From Theodoxus fluviatilis (taxonomy: Eukaryota; Mollusca; Gastropoda; Cycloneritida; Neritidae), in contig JAWQFJ010001806.1 of NCBI GenBank assembly GCA_034096865.1, positions 239,075-272,155 of the forward strand: 33,081 nucleotides of DNA. Direction: 5' to 3'. The notes below the pieces were generated by a model. It saw nothing but the letters and a program-made list of their open reading frames with translations, was not told the origin of the DNA and made no database searches. The position numbers and the translations under genes were made by a program. Positions 1 through 11,409 of this stretch are shown in pieces. Position 1 is the stretch's first letter; each line of letters begins with the position of its first letter.

Positions 1-3000
1 GAAGATAAGCAATTGATGTCCTCAATTATGCTCTGACTGGTAGCATTAACCCGTGATTTTATAGGTGGTCGGATTAATGTACATGTAGATTATTGCTTCG
101 ATTAAAGAAATGAAACCAGTAAAATGTACAAACATCGAACGTGTGTATGTCACCGTTTCCAATGTCGCGATTTAAGTCGTGCAGGTGACGAAAGCGCAAA
201 CCGTGGGGAAAAGAACCTTGGAAACGACCGTGGGTTAGGCAGGTACGGACAGTTTTATGCCCAGAGTTCGCATTCCTGCACAAGACGTTTTACTGCTTGA
301 GTGACAAAATAGGGCAACTACACAGGCATCCCAGACAGGAATTTACCGCCCGCAAGATTAATCGAAATTCTAAACCTCCTGAGGTTTGTTCCATCGCCTT
401 GAATCGAAAGAGGTTTGGTTTTTCAAGAAGTCACGTGATCTTTCATTCTTATTGTTCTCTTGGATGGCTGGAAAACCTGAGGATGCAGTGTACAGAGGTG
501 CTGTTGTGTGGCATGTCGTCAGCGCTCCAGGCCCTACACACGCAACCCCCTGTAGTTTGGGGGGTAAGAATAACCCACCGCGTCTCCCCCACGCGATTCA
601 CCAAAGGCAAATAACGAAGGAAATAAAACCTTGACGTGGTCTAACCAGCCCTAGTAATTTGTGTGGACATTCGCCTTGAAAAGCCTCAAATGGCTGATAT
701 GCTGTAAAACTTTGTTTAATTATTCATTGATCACTATGCATGTACACTCAGACCTCCTCCGTGCACTGCATTTCAGTTAAAGAGTAACGGCAAACGTGTT
801 CATAGTTTGTTTAATACTATTATACAAATATGTTATGGTTTATTTATGATGACTAGAAAATGTGCTGCGTGTCTGTTGTTTCATATTTGTAACCATATTT
901 CATTGATAAACATCTTCAATATTTTGTGACATCCTTATGACATTAACAGGATGGGCAGATTACAGTATTATTCTTCAGTCCTTGTCTTTGTCGTGCTGCT
1001 ATAGTCTACTTGTTTTAAATGGGCGTTCAATTTACAGTTAGACACGGCAGTGACAGACAAACAACCATTTGCAGAACAACAAAGTGCGCGTATTTAACAG
1101 GGAACGGGAAATATGTTGGTAGATAATGCATTGTTTCTGCAAGGAGCCCTCCTCCAGTCACTGCAACGAAACAGCAGGGAATGAAGAAATGCAGCGGTCA
1201 CGCAGAATGCCAACCACGTTGCCTGGCTTTGAGACGCTGTGCAGCGCTGTGTCTTCGTGCATTCTTTGCTCAGAACACTGGTCCTTGTCACCAGGGGTCA
1301 GAACTGGCCATGGCAGGTTGCTCCCCTCAATGTAGTGGTCAGTTCCTCGGTTAAACCCGTTTCTGCAGACTCCTTGTCTCCATGCGGCCATTTGGCAAGT
1401 TGTGGAAATGCCCTCTGTTTCAATGCCTTGTCCCCCTGGTTACCTTCCGCAGGGCCACAGGTTCATGTCACCATTTCTTTGATTGACTTTTTGTTGTTTG
1501 TGGTGATTGTTATGGGTGATCCCTGCATGAAACACTCCATTGACAATGACAGCTGGTGGGTTTTTTGTGCCTATCTTTCACTGTGTGTGTCAAGTGAAGA
1601 CATTTATTGCTATGAAAATTCTTTTCTCCGGGAAATGTGAAAACAAAGACATCGTGTGTGTTACATACGAAAAATGAATATAATACAAACATAGATCTAT
1701 GTCCTTGTTTACTTGAGAATAGCGTATGGCGATGCTGCTAGATGCCTACCTAACACACACAAAACTCTTGATTATGAAACTTTCGGGATCTTTTTGCAAT
1801 GGCTCGAACGCATTTTGTCCTCGGAAGGCATGGGGTTTTTAAACTACAACAAAAATCTTGAACACATTAATTGAAAGCACCAAAAATGAACGAGATGGGC
1901 AGAGATGCGTTGATGAATAAGTTTACAGTGAACAACTGAACGAAAAAAGGCAGAGCAGACAAAAATCTTCAGCGCATTTCAAAACAAAGAAACAGGAAAG
2001 ATAGATGAACTCCTACAGAGACAGGATTAACGAGAGGTCAAGAAACGTTAGATCAGATTTTAAAGCTCACACCCTCGAAAGGAAAACGTAAATAGTACGG
2101 ATGCAGAAACAGGACCGGTCACCTGCAGGAACAGACGTGGATGAGATACACAGATGCCAAGAACGCAAGAGCGTAAGGGAGCAGGCTGATGAGGAACCAG
2201 GAAGGCGGACACAGCAAAGACAGTCACGGGCTGGGGAGGCACTTAGTTCCAGCAGCCGTCACTGCCCTGGCCTTGCCTACTCAGCAGGGCGCCGCCCCTT
2301 TTGCCATTTCCATGATAATAGTGGGCGTCGTCTTCTTGAAAAAAAAATACTTGGGTGATAATACAAGGCAGATCTGGACAGGAGCCAGGGTTCTTTTCTC
2401 TTCCCGTCTCTACTGCTTCCTGGTGTCAAGAGGAAAGGCTGTCCTATTGCCATCTTCTCAAACTTCGCACAAAACCTCTGCACGCTATTTGTACACTAGG
2501 CTCATTCATTCTAGCTGTTCCTGTCGTCTCCCCTTTATCCTCCACTCACGTCCAGCTACGCGTGCACTACTGTCACTCCCTACGTTAACTCTCCCACTAT
2601 ATTCTATCAAGGGAGGATAGTTTATTAAACGTGTGCTTTAATGTGCCGTGCGTTTTAAGGTTCATTTCGCATGTACGCAAAGGACTGGATCGAAGCTTCT
2701 TTGATCCAGACAGCACTGGTCGCGTCGTGTCAGTGGTTACGTTTTCCTCGAACGGACATTTGAGCCCAGAAGGAGGACCCAATTCACATCCGCCCTTTAC
2801 TTGCTTGGCTGCCATGCCCTGCATACGGGTGTGTCTGGACCGCCAGTCTAATTCCTGGAAGGACGGTTGCGGTCACCATTGGGTCATCCACGGTACACTG
2901 GCCTCTGTGGCTGCAAGGCCGCACGTGATTATAATCTCATGTGTGTGCGCCTCTGCTGACCTTTACAGCGAGGGCTGTGGCTGGGAAGGATGTGAGAAGT

Positions 3001-3559
3001 TGGGCGGGTCTGCACTTAAAATCGGTCAATGGCATCGCAGATAAGGAGGAAAATACCCTTTGTCGAAATCTAATTGAGGTATAGATAATATGCTGTGTAA
3101 TTAAGAAAATCATCAGATTTTTGTTAATTATATTCAATGATTAAAATGTTGCAGCGTCCGCAATGAAATGTCATGCATACAAATGTGAACCTCGCCTTTC
3201 TAGCTGTAACCTTTGTTGGACACATGGAACAGAGCTCACGGCCAACACGCTATACTCTTTCTGAACATTGTCTGGTCGCCCCTCTTATTCCTCCCACTCA
3301 CACAAAGGCAGACTGCGTCAGGCTTTAAACTGTGCTGCAGAAGGGCACTTCATCTTCACAGGAAGGAGAGACAAGGTGAGGGGGCATTCGCTGGTCAGGT
3401 TTCTCACCTTGCGTACAACATTGAGCAGAAAACCTGTCTTCAAACACAGCTACCCAGGGTATGACCCCGCTAGTCCTTTGCCCCCTGCCTGAACAGGGTA
3501 TGGTGGCAGGCTGTGGGAATCACAAAGAGATAATGTACGGACTACCCCGGAGCTGTCTC
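1..3559. other. Gene-free stretch, no recognisable content
   Basis: I see no exon, RNA gene or mobile element I can support here. The open frames on both strands are shorter than about 145 codons, overlap each other in several frames, and show no familiar motif or domain signature. Base composition alternates between AT-rich stretches and a few GC-richer islands (about 1150-1460, 2100-2330 and 2650-3040). I checked the islands by eye for spliced coding sequence and recognised none. An unrecognised exon of an upstream gene, or an old decayed repeat, cannot be excluded. Confidence 0.5.
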
Positions 3560-3890
3560 GTCTTTCTTCTCATCCCTGCTTGCCTGTTTGCCTACCTACT
3601 TGCCAGACTGCCCGTCTGCCTACCACGCTTGTCTGCCTGTCTGTCTTCCTACTTACCTGCCAGACTGTTTGTCTGCCCAGCTGCTTGCCAGAATTCCTGT
3701 CTGCCTGTCGGTCTGCCTGCCTTACTGCTTGTCTGTCCATCACACTGCCTGTCTTTGTCTTTGCTTGCTTGTCTGCTTACTGATCTCCCTGCCCGCAAAC
3801 TTGTTTGACTGCCAGTGTGTCTGTTAGTTTGACTGCCAGTCTGTCTGTTAGGTTGACTGCCAGTCTGTCTGCCTGCCATAACTTATCTGC
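3560..3890. repeat. Degenerate CTGC/CTGT/CCTG tetranucleotide-derived tract
   Basis: About 330 bp of imperfect reiterations of CTGCCTG, CTGTCTG and TTGCCAGACTG-like words. It reads as an old (CTGY)n microsatellite with interspersed changes. Parts of its last third repeat with a longer period (GTTTGACTGCCAGTCTGTCTGTTAG-like words near 3805-3880). The Cys/Leu/Pro-rich frames on the plus strand and Gln/Thr/Gly-rich frames on the minus strand result from the repeat and are not coding. Confidence 0.8.
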
Positions 3891-4278
3891 TAACATATCC
3901 TTTCTTTGGCTCTCCAGACTACTTGTCGACCCTAGCTCGCCCGAGTAACATGATAATGAGGCATTTCAGGAGCAGATTTCCCCCGAGTTTTCAATCAGGG
4001 GACGTATGCTGACATGTGATAAATCATGAGGACGTGCGAAGGAACTCTAGGTTTATTGCAATATCAAAGGTGTGCTTTGTCGTTGGAATGCTGGAAAACA
4101 ATCCTTCATCTTTGTTGCAAGGTTACTTTACAAAACTGTTCCTGTACAAGGAATGGCGTATGAAGTATGAGCAAATTGTTTAAAAGACGAATCGTCAAAT
4201 ACAGATTGCAGAAAAGATTAGCCCTTTGACAGGTGTGGCGTTGCAAATCTGTTCTGCTCTCTCTCCGCTTTTCTGCAT
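3891..4278. other. Spacer between two simple repeats, nothing recognised
   Basis: Unique-looking, moderately AT-rich DNA between the CTGY tract and the GT microsatellite. I recognise no exon, RNA or mobile-element signature. Confidence 0.5.
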
Positions 4279-4312
4279 CAGTGTGTGCGTGTGCGCGCGC
4301 GCGCGTGTGTTT

Positions 4313-4359
<47 letters not shown>

Positions 4360-4592
4360 CGAGCGTGTGTTTGTGAATGTGTGTGTGTGCGCGCGCGCGA
4401 GCACGTGTGTGTGTGAGTGTGTGAGTGTGTGTCTGTGTGTGTGTGTTGTGTGTCTGTGTGTGTGTGCGCGCGTGTGCGTGTATCTGTGCGTGTGTGAGAG
4501 AATATGTGTGTGTGTGTGTGAATGTGTGTGTGTGTGAATGTGAATTTGTGTGTGTGTGTGTGTGAATGTGTGTGTGTGTGTGTGTGTGTATT
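4279..4592. repeat. (GT)n microsatellite with alternating GC blocks
   Basis: About 310 bp dominated by alternating GT, broken by blocks of alternating GC (GCGCGCGCGC near 4294-4303, 4352-4361 and 4390-4399) and occasional A or C interruptions. Alternating purine-pyrimidine DNA of this kind is the classic Z-DNA-forming composition. Repeat-derived Cys/Val frames on plus and His/Thr frames on minus are artefacts. Confidence 0.95.
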
Positions 4593-7533
4593 TGTCTTTG
4601 CCGTGTGTCCATGATCGTGTTTCAGTGTATCCGTTTTTCTGTCTTGTCTGGGAAGTCTCACTGACTGCGCGCCTGCGTCTGTCCGTCGTCCTGGCTGTCT
4701 GCTCTCTTGCCTTGAAACGCCACGTTACAGCAAGACTTCTACACATATGCATGTACATAGTGTATGTGCATACATTTTCCCCCCAGAATGCAGAGTCGAG
4801 ATTTCTGTCATTGCGCTCAAGCAATACTTGTAATCCTGGTGAGGGCCCCTTTTCAAAGTTCATGGTGGCGATAAAGATTGATGGGCTGGAAGACGAGGCC
4901 TCAGCGGGAGATAGGCGACATTCTAGAGTGGGCCTTCTGTCTTGAAGCTGTCACGCCCTCGAGCATTTGACCCTCCCACAGGGCATTGCATAGACAGGGG
5001 AAGGTCGACTTACTTTGGGCCAAAGAAGGTCACCTTAAATCCTAATGGTGTGCCTGTATTGTAAATGGGGTCACATTTAACCCATTATGAACATATTACG
5101 CAAAATATGCATTTGGACTGTCTCAGTGACGATGAAAGTTGCTCTAGGTTGTCGTGAAACGTATATGTAGATCAAACAATGCAAATATTATTTAAGGATG
5201 CGATATATTTACGTAAAATTAACGTACCAATGGTCATTTTGTTGTTGTTGCGATGCTAAGACAGTGTATGAAAAAGACGAATGAATTATAATGACTCTTT
5301 GACGTCTCACTAAGGCATGAAATTAGGGCTACGGCATCGACGCTGGAAGATTAGCCGTTTCGTATTTTTGAAGAAAAAAAAACGTCCTTGCAGTAAATAA
5401 ATTGTGGTCCTTTGCTTCAAGAGGCCCATCCTTGTCACCTAGAACATACGGGTACTTCTTGCATTTCGCAGTAGGTCTTGTTGCCGTTAAGAATAGTTTG
5501 CTTACTGAGCAACTTTATCCTTCCGGACAAGGCTCTCGAGACAGAATTAGGCGCCTCCTGGAAAATGATAGTCTTGTAATTTGCTGAAGAATGCAAGCTC
5601 CATCTTGAATTACAGCTTTCTACAACGTCCCGTGACAGTGATGACCCATTTCGGACTTCTAGTTAGGGCTGCACGCTACTTTGACCTCTCTCGTGCAAGG
5701 TAGGCGATGCAGTGGTAGGAATGAACTTTAAGACAAAATTTTCAATTACAGTTTAATTTTTTTCTCTCTTCATATCTTAGTGTCTCATGACCTCGTTTCA
5801 TTACACTCACGTTTACTTACAGAGAAATATTGTATGCGGAATAATAGCTTTTCACACAATCACGACGGATTCCGTCAACAACTTTTGAGTGAATTTATTC
5901 TTCGGATAGAGGACAGAATTACGCAACCCGACCTGCTTTCGTTCTCTTCACAATATCTCTCTAGTCCATTCTCCCCACGGCCCCTACTTTTCATGTTTGG
6001 TGTGTGATATATGATATTTCCTTTAATGCCATGGCAGGAATGAAGTGGGTTCCCACTTTATTAGCTTGTTTCATACTATCAGGCTGGAAAGCCCACGATT
6101 TTCCTTCAGGCTTTAATTTGTCGTCAGGGGAGAAACAGTGGTCATTTTAATGCTGGATGTTCATGGCTCAGGGCATTGCTATTGATGCATTACTTGGTGC
6201 CTATTTCACATCTGTTTATGAGAAAACGCAACTTTCGAAGAAGTGTGTGTATGTTGGGTACGATTTTGTTATGAAATTGGACATAAACGTTTCTCTTGGT
6301 TTGCAGCGTCTATTCCTTATGTAACCGAGGTTGGCCTGATTCTTCTAACCTTTTGACTGCTGTTTTAATCTTCGTTTACATTTCTAGTCTCTACATTTTG
6401 ACCGGTTTTATCACAGAGGAACGTGTACATTTTGTATCATCCTGGAGTTACGCATCTTATGACACACTGTCATAGGCAAGACGAAATGTCGCTTGTCTCT
6501 GAGAACTATGGTGTGGTGTGTGGCCTTATGTACATCTCCTGCCTTAACTACCAGCAAAATTTCCTTGAGACCCATTAAAGTTAGGCTGGGGTGGAGCTGG
6601 AGGGAGCTTGGGCTCCAAGTGTTAAACTGGCCAGGCAACTTTACGGCCCTATTCATCTCTGATTCAGAGCCAGACACCCACATTTCACTTGCGTGGACCT
6701 CCGAAAATGGAAATTTCAGGCAGTAAAGATGCGATCTTCCTTTCTAAGGAGTGCCCTATCGGACTGAACTCACAAGCATTTCCCTGGCTGTTTCCTTTTA
6801 TGAAAGAATGCTCTAGAAGTAAATATGCACCACTCGTGGCTTTGACTGATGAAATGAATCAGCATACGCCACCTGCTCTACGTAGAAAACAAGCATACAG
6901 TTCACATGATTCATCATGGAGTGAGCTCGACAATGTACTTGTGGTCGAGAAAGTAGAAAACAAAAAATGATCTGTCCAAATGTACTGTATGTGTTAGCTT
7001 GATGCGTGTTTCACAAATCGGTATGGTACGCTTGTAACTTTTACACAGCGCATGTCTACCTTCACCTAAATTGGGTTTTCATCCCCATTCTGTGCACCCT
7101 TGCATTGTTGGGCATTCAGTGTGAGTGCAAAATCTTCGAAGACCAGTGACACGAATGCTCAGGGAAGCGAAACTGACTTGGATGAAGTTGCTTCTGGCAA
7201 AATAAAGTGATATGTCAATCTGATAAAGAAACCCACCCAACCCTCCACCTTATGATTAATTTTGAAGCGCGTCACTCCTAGAGGTGTTGACGGAGTGTCC
7301 TTGTGCTGGCGACACTGGATTCCCAGTCTCGCTGTGCGAGTGATGGATGCGGTCTGGAGGGGAGACGAGATACGAGGCATGCAAACATCCGCTCTGAACA
7401 GCATCTGTTCCAAGGCGGTGCACGGGAGAGCTGTAAAGGCATTTGTGTGAGATATTGTGTTTTCAGGAAAGTACTGTGTTGATAATACCTATGTGCGTTT
7501 TTATTACACACCATTGTAACCTACTGAATCTGA
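4593..7533. other. Gene-free stretch, no recognisable content
   Basis: About 2.9 kb of AT-leaning sequence without a convincing exon, RNA gene or transposon motif. The longest open frame is about 90 codons (6411-6683, minus) and shows no domain signature, and an overlapping plus-strand frame is open too. It could be intergenic DNA or a long 5' intron of the lectin gene that begins, in this window, at 18913. Confidence 0.5.
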
Positions 7534-7595
7534 ATATATATATATATATATATATATATTTTTTCTTCTTTTTTTTTGGGGGGGGGGGGGGGGGG
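7534..7595. repeat. (AT)n, poly-T and 18-bp poly-G cluster
   Basis: An (AT)13-like run (7534-7559) is followed by a T-rich run and then 18 consecutive G residues (7578-7595). Adjacent AT-dinucleotide, T and G homopolymers are hard to sequence, so exact lengths may be unreliable. Confidence 0.9.
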
Positions 7596-7705
7596 TTATG
7601 ACATGAACCATAGTGGTTTTGCTTTGATCGGAGTAATCTACGCATATTCATCATTGGAAGAGACTGAGAAAACCTTTGTACTGGGATTATTTTAAACTAG
7701 GGTGT

Positions 7706-7796
7706 TCTGATGATGGTGATGATGACGGTGATGGTGATGATGATGATGACGACGACGATGATGATGAAGATGATGAAGATGACGAAGATGACGCGA
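7706..7796. repeat. (GAT/GAC)n trinucleotide tract
   Basis: Imperfect GAT, GAC, GGT and GAA triplets. In the plus frame they read as an Asp-rich run and in the minus frame as a Ser run. Both frames are open through the tract, as expected for a triplet repeat, so I do not call a gene. Confidence 0.85.
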
Positions 7797-7829
7797 CGTG
7801 GAGGAGATGGAGAAAGAGGAGGATAAAAA

Positions 7830-7956
7830 GCAGGAAGAAGACAGAAGAAGGAAGACAGAAGAAGGAAGACAGAAGAAGGAAGACAGAAGAAGGAAGGCAG
7901 AAGAAGGAAGACAGAAGAAGGAAGACAGAAGAAGGAAGACAGAAGAAGGAAGACAA
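7830..7956. repeat. 14-bp minisatellite, purine-only strand
   Basis: About nine head-to-tail copies of a 14-bp unit close to GAAGACAGAAGAAG, nearly perfect after the first copy. The plus strand is almost pure purine apart from one C per unit. Because 3 x 14 = 42 bp, the frame translates as a 14-residue Lys/Glu/Arg peptide repeat. This is a consequence of the array, not evidence of a protein. Confidence 0.85.
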
Positions 7957-7969
7957 GAGAAAAAACAAG

Positions 7970-9371
7970 AAAGTTTCCTTTGTAGGAATTGATCTTATTC
8001 TGTCTGACAAGTTATACATAAAGTATATTGTTACGGTCACAAATATATTTTCAATTTGACTTTAAACGTCTCAAAGGAATAAGTGCATGTATTTGTGAAA
8101 GAAACACTTTTAAAAAACAGCTACAAATAATTTACATAAAGTTGTGCTCAGAATTACACATATTTACCAATTTAATTGATATCAACAGGCTGCAAACGGT
8201 GTCTGATATATAAAAACCATGTTTGAAGTAAAATCAGTGGCTACACAGAATCGTTTATTGTTCTGGTCGCCGTTGGAATAAGTGAATTCCTCAGACCGCT
8301 CGCTCTCATCTTAAAATACTGTTGTTTTTTGTAGGACAATCCATAAAAATGATCCCGATGTGGGAGAGGACTAGTCAGGTCGTGTTCAGTTTTCTTTTCT
8401 CTGTCGCGTGTAGTCGTTCTGTCGGCTCTTTCCAGAACTGTCTAGGGATTCTCAGTCGACACGTTGCACTGAAAACATGGCTGCCGTGCATGTCTATTCT
8501 TTGACAGTTTAACCCCATTCGTATCACAAACAGTTCAAGAAGCATTCTCGTAGCTTTGTTGGCCAAGGCCAGTTCCTGAAGAGGTTGACGTCCATGTCCT
8601 TGACTGGCAGGTGGAATTGGGATCTCTCTTCCGCGTTCCCTGCCAGGGTGTGACTGCGCGACAGGGGCAGAGTTGCCAAACCGGTTTTGAGCATGCCTGT
8701 TGCTGCTTCATTCTGTGCAATTTGAATGATTCCCGATTTAGCTGCGAGCAGTTCCTTTCAAGTCATTTTGCTCTCTGCAGCGTCGGGTGCTTCAGAACTA
8801 CGCATACTGCTCAAGAGAGAATCAGAGCGTGATCGGCAACCAGGAAGTGCTGAATCACTGAAAAGAATCCCCATTACCAATATAGAAGTCACTCTTTCAA
8901 ACTAATCTGGACGTGAAATATTTTGGAGACATCTTAATTTGGTGGTGTATGCCCGAGTGACCAGGACGTCAAAACCGAATGTGCTATTCAGATGCGCAAA
9001 CGATGTATGATTTATATTAAGAGATAATCACCTCGTTTGCATGAGCGTGCTTTTCATTTTTCTTAACTGTGTTCACGTTGAACCCGGAGAGAGTAATACA
9101 AATTGATGAATGTTCTTGGAAGATTTGCAATTTCTTCACAAACATATCTATCAGTTGGATGACAAATGGACCCGTGTTTGTCCACGTGGCCCCCATAACT
9201 TGCACCGTGTTCTAGGTGCGAACGGAACTGATCTAGATTTGGTTGAAAAAGTGGCATTTGCGACTTTTGGGCAAGTTTTCAAAAAATAACATGGAGAACG
9301 GACGAGCTTACAGATATATGTTGCAAACATACGTATATTCCTGACTCCGGTTTGCCGCTTCAATTCTGCAT

Positions 9372-9376
<5 letters not shown>
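7970..9376. other. Gene-free stretch left of the retrotransposon
   Basis: AT-rich sequence with no recognised exon, RNA gene or mobile element. Small open frames of about 60-73 codons occur on both strands and none shows a known motif. It may belong to an intron or to the 5' flank of the lectin gene. The N gap at 18072-18081 prevents a firm statement. Confidence 0.5.
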
Positions 9377-9450
<74 letters not shown>

Positions 9451-9484
9451 AAGAGAGAGAGAGACACAGAGAGAGAGACACAGA
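9377..9484. repeat. (GA)n microsatellite abutting the LTR
   Basis: Nearly perfect alternating GA for about 75 bp, then GA with AA and ACA interruptions, running right up to the first base of the left LTR at 9486. The retrotransposon therefore sits at the edge of, or inside, a GA microsatellite. Confidence 0.95.
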
Positions 9485-9676
9485 GTGTCGCATGTAGTTT
9501 ACGTTAGTAATTTAGGCTATCAATTAAACAAAGACAACCCTAACCCTAACTAAGGTTTTCAGCAAAACCTGATTGCCACTTTCCTTTCGACACTAACAAT
9601 TAACAACAAACAAATGGATAAAGGACACTGGGGCAGAAATAAATGTCAAAAGAGAAATTTAATCACAAACACAACA

Positions 9677-9988
9677 ATGAACAACCCAATCCCAGCAAAA
9701 TCCCCATAACCAGTGGTGAAGAGAAAGAATGGGCAAATCACCCACACACCCACAAACTCAACTCACTGTTTAACACAGCAATAAACAACCCAACCCCAGC
9801 AAAATCCCCATAACCAGTGGTGAAGAGAAAGAATGGGCAAATCACCCACACACCCACAAACTCAACTCACTGTTTAACACAGCAATAAACAATCCAACCC
9901 CAGCAAAATCCCCACGACCAGTGGTGAAGAGAAAGAATGGGCAAATCACCCACACACCCACAAACTCAACTCTCACGCACCCACCAAC
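9677..9988. repeat. 104-bp tandem repeat inside the 3' LTR (3 copies)
   Basis: The motif ATGAACAACC or ATAAACAAYC recurs at 9677, 9781 and 9885, exactly 104 bp apart, each time followed by the same CCAGCAAAATCCCC and AGTGGTGAAGAG words. In the 5' LTR the corresponding block has two such copies (from 16363) followed by a diverged stretch (about 16561-16640). Confidence 0.9.
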
Positions 9989-11057
9989 TACCTTGCTCTA
10001 CTAAGCACAGAGGTTAAGGAGCACCCCTCAATTAAGGCTGACTCAGCCTCCGGCCTTTCCACCCTCCCTGGTCCCCTTACCACTGCTAGGAGACTGCAAT
10101 GAGGGGACGTCATCCATCTCTAAAAGGGGGAAAGGCCGCTTCCCAATAACGGTGAGAATCGATAGAAACAAGTAGAGACAATGTCATTCACACTCCCCAA
10201 GGAGATCCACCATCTTTACACGACGACTGTCAGACGACCCGTAAGAAAAGATGTGTCCTTACCGACATGGATCGACTGTCCCTTCCTCAATGTCCAGACC
10301 CCACTAGGGAGTCGGCGTTCCTGCGAGGCTCTCCAGGAAACCACGACGTACACTCACTGCAACTCGTCCCGCCCAGCTCCGGTCCCTGTAGACGATAGGC
10401 GGCGGACAACCATATCCCCACGCTCCGCACCTTCCAACGACGAACTCCACTACGACCCCAGTCACGCAGACTTGTCCAGCCCTGGACGACAGGCGGCGGC
10501 AACGTGTTCCCCGCGCTCCACTCCTTCCAACGTCGAACTCCACCACGACCCCCAGTCACGTAGACTTGTCCAGCTGTGGTCGACAGGCGGCGGCAACGTG
10601 TTCCCCGCGCTCCACTCCTTCCCATGTCGAACTCCACTACGACCTTGCGTCGCTCAGTACCGCTCACCCCTCGAGACAAAGGAGGTGCCCCAAAGGTAGA
10701 AACCAAGGCGGGGGGGTACGTGGAGAAAAGAAGAAGTAAAGAAAGGAAGGGAAAAGCCTGCAACCAAGAAAGCAGACAATCACCAAACCGCGACTCACTA
10801 CGTCGGCAACTCAACTCAATATTCCACCTCCCATTTCCCTCCAACGTTCACAAACTCTGACCGTTCAGAAATGGCGAGAAAACGCCTCCTATACGAGGTT
10901 TTCACATTAGCCAGCCCAAAATTCACAATAACAGCAAAACAGACAAATTCCTCTTGCCCAAATTACTGAGCTGATCCAACTTCCATTTACAGCTTATGGT
11001 TAGAAGAGAAAATGAGTTCACTAATTCTGTCAATTACAAGAGTCCCGTCCTACGCAC

Positions 11058-11064
11058 AATATAT
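11058..11064 (-). promoter_or_regulatory. Possible TATA-like motif in the LTR
   Basis: On the element's coding strand this reads ATATATT, about 335 nt inside the LTR from its 5' edge. The same motif is kept at 17731-17737 in the 5' LTR, the copy that would drive transcription. Only the short motif and its conservation between LTRs support it. The transcription start site is not identifiable by eye. Confidence 0.2.
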
Positions 11065-11396
11065 GAGCCACTCACATTCATCCTCTCACACGCGAACTCA
11101 CATTTACTCGCACTCACGCATGTACGTACCTCACCAGGCTACGTAACAGCCTCCTCGCACCCCGAGGTCCGTCACCCACTACGTCCGATCACCCCAGCGG
11201 GTGGTAGAAGAATGACACTAAACTCTCGTCGCGTCAGCGCGAAGAATCACGCGACGCGTGCACGCCCTTTGCACTTTCCTCGCGCAAATGAACCTTCCCG
11301 TGCCTAACCCCGTGCTAGCCCCTTCCCCTGGACTCCCAGTTTTTTTTAGACCTATCCTACCCCTTCCAGCTACTCATTGTCAAGCATCGCACGACA

Positions 11397-11409
11397 AGTC
11401 CCCCCAACT
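11397..11409 (-). other. Polypurine tract (second-strand primer)
   Basis: Immediately inside the 3' LTR the element strand reads AAGTTGGGGGGACT followed by the LTR start TGTCG. A G-rich purine run directly against the 3' LTR is where reverse transcriptase of LTR elements primes plus-strand DNA. The gag-pol stop codon (11409-11411) lies only 12 bp from the LTR, so tract and stop nearly overlap. Confidence 0.75.

Larger units (their letters stand above)
9486..11396 (-). repeat. 3' LTR of the Gmr1-like element
   Basis: Long terminal repeat of 1911 bp, the downstream copy in element orientation. It matches 16172-18071 almost end to end. It contains three copies of a 104-bp tandem repeat (about 9677-9988, spacing exactly 104 bp), against two plus a diverged segment in the other LTR. 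It also holds a tandem unit of about 93 bp near 10385-10645 and a short telomere-like CCCTAACCCTAA at about 9538. An extra C near 10550 makes its 93-bp units 94 bp apart, unlike the other copy. At 1.9 kb the LTRs are long for a Gypsy element. Confidence 0.95.

Noticed and set aside
2631..3044. 137-codon frame as a possible gene
   Set aside because: No domain motif, no convincing splice or start context; overlapping minus-strand frames of similar quality exist.
4106..4863. His-Thr-rich frames of 168 and 222 codons, minus strand
   Set aside because: Mostly translation of the GT microsatellite; the flanking parts show no domain motif.
7676..8059. Asp-rich then Lys/Glu repeat frame of 127 codons
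   Set aside because: Made of a GAT triplet repeat and a 14-bp minisatellite; the antisense frame is open as well.
10287..10844. Separate protein gene in the LTR, element-sense strand
   Set aside because: Overlaps an equally open antisense frame, differs in frame between the two LTRs, has no recognisable domain, and is GC-rich with an internal 93-bp repeat.
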